Positions 62,801 through 64,000 of a stretch of DNA of 64,000 nucleotides are shown piece by piece. The notes under the pieces are model-generated. The model was given only the letters and a program-made list of their open reading frames with translations, was not told where the DNA came from and made no database searches. Each line of letters opens with the position of its first letter. Position 1 is the stretch's first letter. The stretch is from Nematostella vectensis (Eukaryota > Cnidaria > Anthozoa > Actiniaria > Edwardsiidae): NCBI RefSeq assembly GCF_932526225.1, contig NC_064041.1, forward strand, positions 5,948,046 to 6,012,045, in the 5' to 3' direction. Both the position numbers and the translations under genes were made by a program.

Positions 62801-63769
62801 ACTTGATAAATATTATTCTTCTTTGTTGAGTTTGCAGTTGAATTGCCGTATGCAATAGTCGAGACACCATAAGACAGGCATACCCCACACACATCCTTCA
62901 CCATGTGTGACAAAGCTTGAGAGACTACTCCTATTGGCTGTGACGTCACCGCGCTCCCGCCAGACATGTCTAATGCGTAGGGCGGTATTTCAAACCAGTT
63001 TGGGGTAAACGTTACGGGACAAGGACAGGTTTCTTTAAGGAAAAACAAAAATTTATTTTTCTACTTCTATCGCACTTTTTTTTCTCGTCAGATAAATATT
63101 AAATGCTTACCCGCAATAACAACGTTGCTGAGGAACCTTTGTTCTTTGAATTCCATGGCAACAAGTTGTATACTGTACGTGGTATGGGGAATAAGCCCTT
63201 CCAGTAACCATGACGTCGCATTCCATTCCACTTTTTCCTCCATGCGACCAGATTTATTAAGACCTAAGAGCGACAACAATAGCTGTGCAATGGGCCGATT
63301 TCCATATAATTTTGTTCCTGTGGAATTTGAGCATCTTGGTTTGGCCAAAATTACCGTATCTCAATTTGTTCTTACCAAGGTGTTCAGCTTTATTTAAAAA
63401 CCAAAAAATATGGGCTGTGCAGCGTATTTTTGAAGAGGGGGCGGGGCTTATAAGTGAACTTCAAAGAATGTATGAAACTGTTTATAATGTAGGTAGGAGT
63501 CTAAACCCCCCGTCTGCGCGGACCCTTAAAGTGCTACAAGATGCTACCGACCTGCCAAAGCCTTAATTTTTTGCGCTCAAATACTAAAAGACCGCCATTT
63601 TTGGCAACCGTATACGCTCGTGACTCACGCTTGGTATTCGCGACTTCATAGATTAGCTTGACTTCAATACGCGATGCCATCCAAAAAGGGGATGGTACTG
63701 TCCACCGTAACCTGATGGCTGTCTGACTTGTGTAGTTAACTGCTTGCAGGTGAAGGCTTGCATTGTATC
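56863..63769 (-). CDS. Potassium-filter ionotropic glutamate-receptor-like channel with FN3 domain (5' incomplete)
   Basis: Ten exons on the minus strand: 63769-63629, 63263-63111, 63032-62803, 61470-61234, 60401-60307, 59737-59578, 59256-59190, 59074-58788, 57758-57581, 57068-56863. All are GT-AG, and 583 visible residues stay in frame. Order by residue: 1-97 FN3 domain (IRLRWTVP, LIPHTTYSIQLVA); 98-230 ligand-binding lobe S1, with Arg193 in TKPAR where receptors bind the ligand carboxylate; 234-253 helix M1; pore helix and filter RETFWWSFVTSTTVGYGD (to 288); 300-330 helix M2 (SLLISAVTSSLI); 339-456 lobe S2 (VGAVEGSVAF, Asp385 in CLIDMHSAGFY where the amino group would bind); 478-503 helix M3; then a basic, heptad-like tail of 80 residues. 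GluR0 of cyanobacteria and AvGluR1 of a rotifer have such filters. The channel probably passes potassium on ligand binding. The start and further N-terminal exons lie beyond 64000. Confidence 0.88.
57328..57537. mobile_element. 210-bp MITE in the last intron of the channel gene
   Basis: TCAGTGCAAATGGCGAAAGG at the left pairs with the inverted end CCATTTGCCATTTGCACTGA at the right. Confidence 0.75.
58134..58415. mobile_element. 282-bp MITE in the channel gene
   Basis: The left end TTAAAAGGGGCAGTGTCATGG and the right end CCATGACGCTGCCCCTTTAA are inverted repeats. It lies in the intron between the S2 exon and the M3 exon. Confidence 0.8.
59871..60155. mobile_element. hAT-like MITE in the channel gene
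   Basis: The left end CAGGGCCGGATCCAGGATTTC and the right end CTGTCCTGTATCCGCCTCTG are inverted. The interior matches the partial copy at 22855-23055. It sits in the intron that splits the pore filter codons. Confidence 0.7.
60932..61227. mobile_element. 296-bp MITE abutting the M1 exon splice donor
   Basis: ATAATAGGGGGCTTGCACTT with GAGATCACGTGAC at the left, and the inverted GTCACGTGATCTCCTAGTGC, AAGTCCCCCATTAT at the right. The right end lies about six bases from the exon edge at 61234. A related copy without clear ends lies at 61615-61830. Confidence 0.75.
62023..62441. mobile_element. hAT-like MITE in the channel gene
   Basis: The left end CAGGGGCGTACGCAGC and the right end TGCGTACGCCCCTG are inverted. 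It lies in the intron between the two S1 exons. No exact target duplication was found. Confidence 0.65.
62442..62700. repeat. Imperfect GGTGAT/GGTGG-rich tract
   Basis: This is a cryptically simple TGGTGATGG-type tract, much more degenerate than the array at 48870. It lies in the same intron of the channel gene. Confidence 0.7.
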
Positions 63770-64000
63770 CTAGAATGGATGGGGAACAAAATGTTTATAT
63801 ATATATATATATATATACACCCCCTCACCCTTGTCCCTGCAAAATAGGGTCAATTCTATACACACGCCTCCACCTTGTTAGCCTCCCTTGTAGGCGTTTT
63901 AAGGCAGACGTCGCTCGCTCCCCCTCCACAAACGCCTGCTTCACCGAGCAGGGTTTTGTGTTCCCATTGATTGACCAATCAAAAGTAGCATTCCAATTGC
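63770..64000. other. Intron sequence at the right edge
   Basis: It begins at the acceptor before the first visible FN3 exon and includes a short TA microsatellite at about 63797-63817. No further exon was recognised before the window ends. Confidence 0.5.

Overview
The window is eukaryotic nuclear DNA, most likely from an anthozoan cnidarian, with a sea anemone such as Nematostella as my best guess. It has short phase-1 exons separated by long AT-rich introns with GT-AG borders. Secreted and membrane proteins are built from shuffled VWA, chitin-binding, CAP, SEA and FN3 modules, and MITEs, minisatellites and microsatellites are very dense. The species is inferred from this style, not from a match.

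Layout. Bases 654-3833 hold the last exon of a chymotrypsin-like protease followed by an incomplete VWA gene. Bases 8810-22333 hold a complete 10-exon gene for a 758-residue secreted protein (signal peptide, two chitin-binding domains, hemicentin-like VWA domain, long C-terminal region). Its second intron is a minisatellite interrupted by two inverted-repeat transposons. Bases 23761-29006 hold a complete 6-exon CAP/SCP gene with a related signal exon and promoter. Bases 30833-32241 are a decayed third VWA copy. An intronless class A GPCR lies on the minus strand at 33754-34554. From about 34.6 to 47.9 kb I see only repeats, a GPCR pseudogene and transposon-like inverted repeats.

The right end carries two head-to-tail genes on the minus strand. 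The first (63769 down to 56863; its 5' end lies outside the window) is an ionotropic glutamate-receptor-like channel, and its pore carries the potassium-channel filter TTVGYGD. The visible order is FN3, ligand-binding lobe S1, M1, pore, M2, lobe S2, M3, helical tail. The second (55743 down to 47912) is a complete 4-exon gene for a Ser/Thr-rich, SEA-domain, single-pass membrane protein. Its 5.6 kb first intron holds several mobile elements, including a retrozyme-like 355-nt repeat with an intact-looking hammerhead ribozyme.

How the genes relate. The VWA, chitin-binding and CAP genes look like a local family of secreted or matrix proteins that spread by duplication and gene conversion. The two minus-strand genes are cell-surface proteins. 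All exon joins were checked by reading phase and splice dinucleotides; no transcript or database evidence was available.
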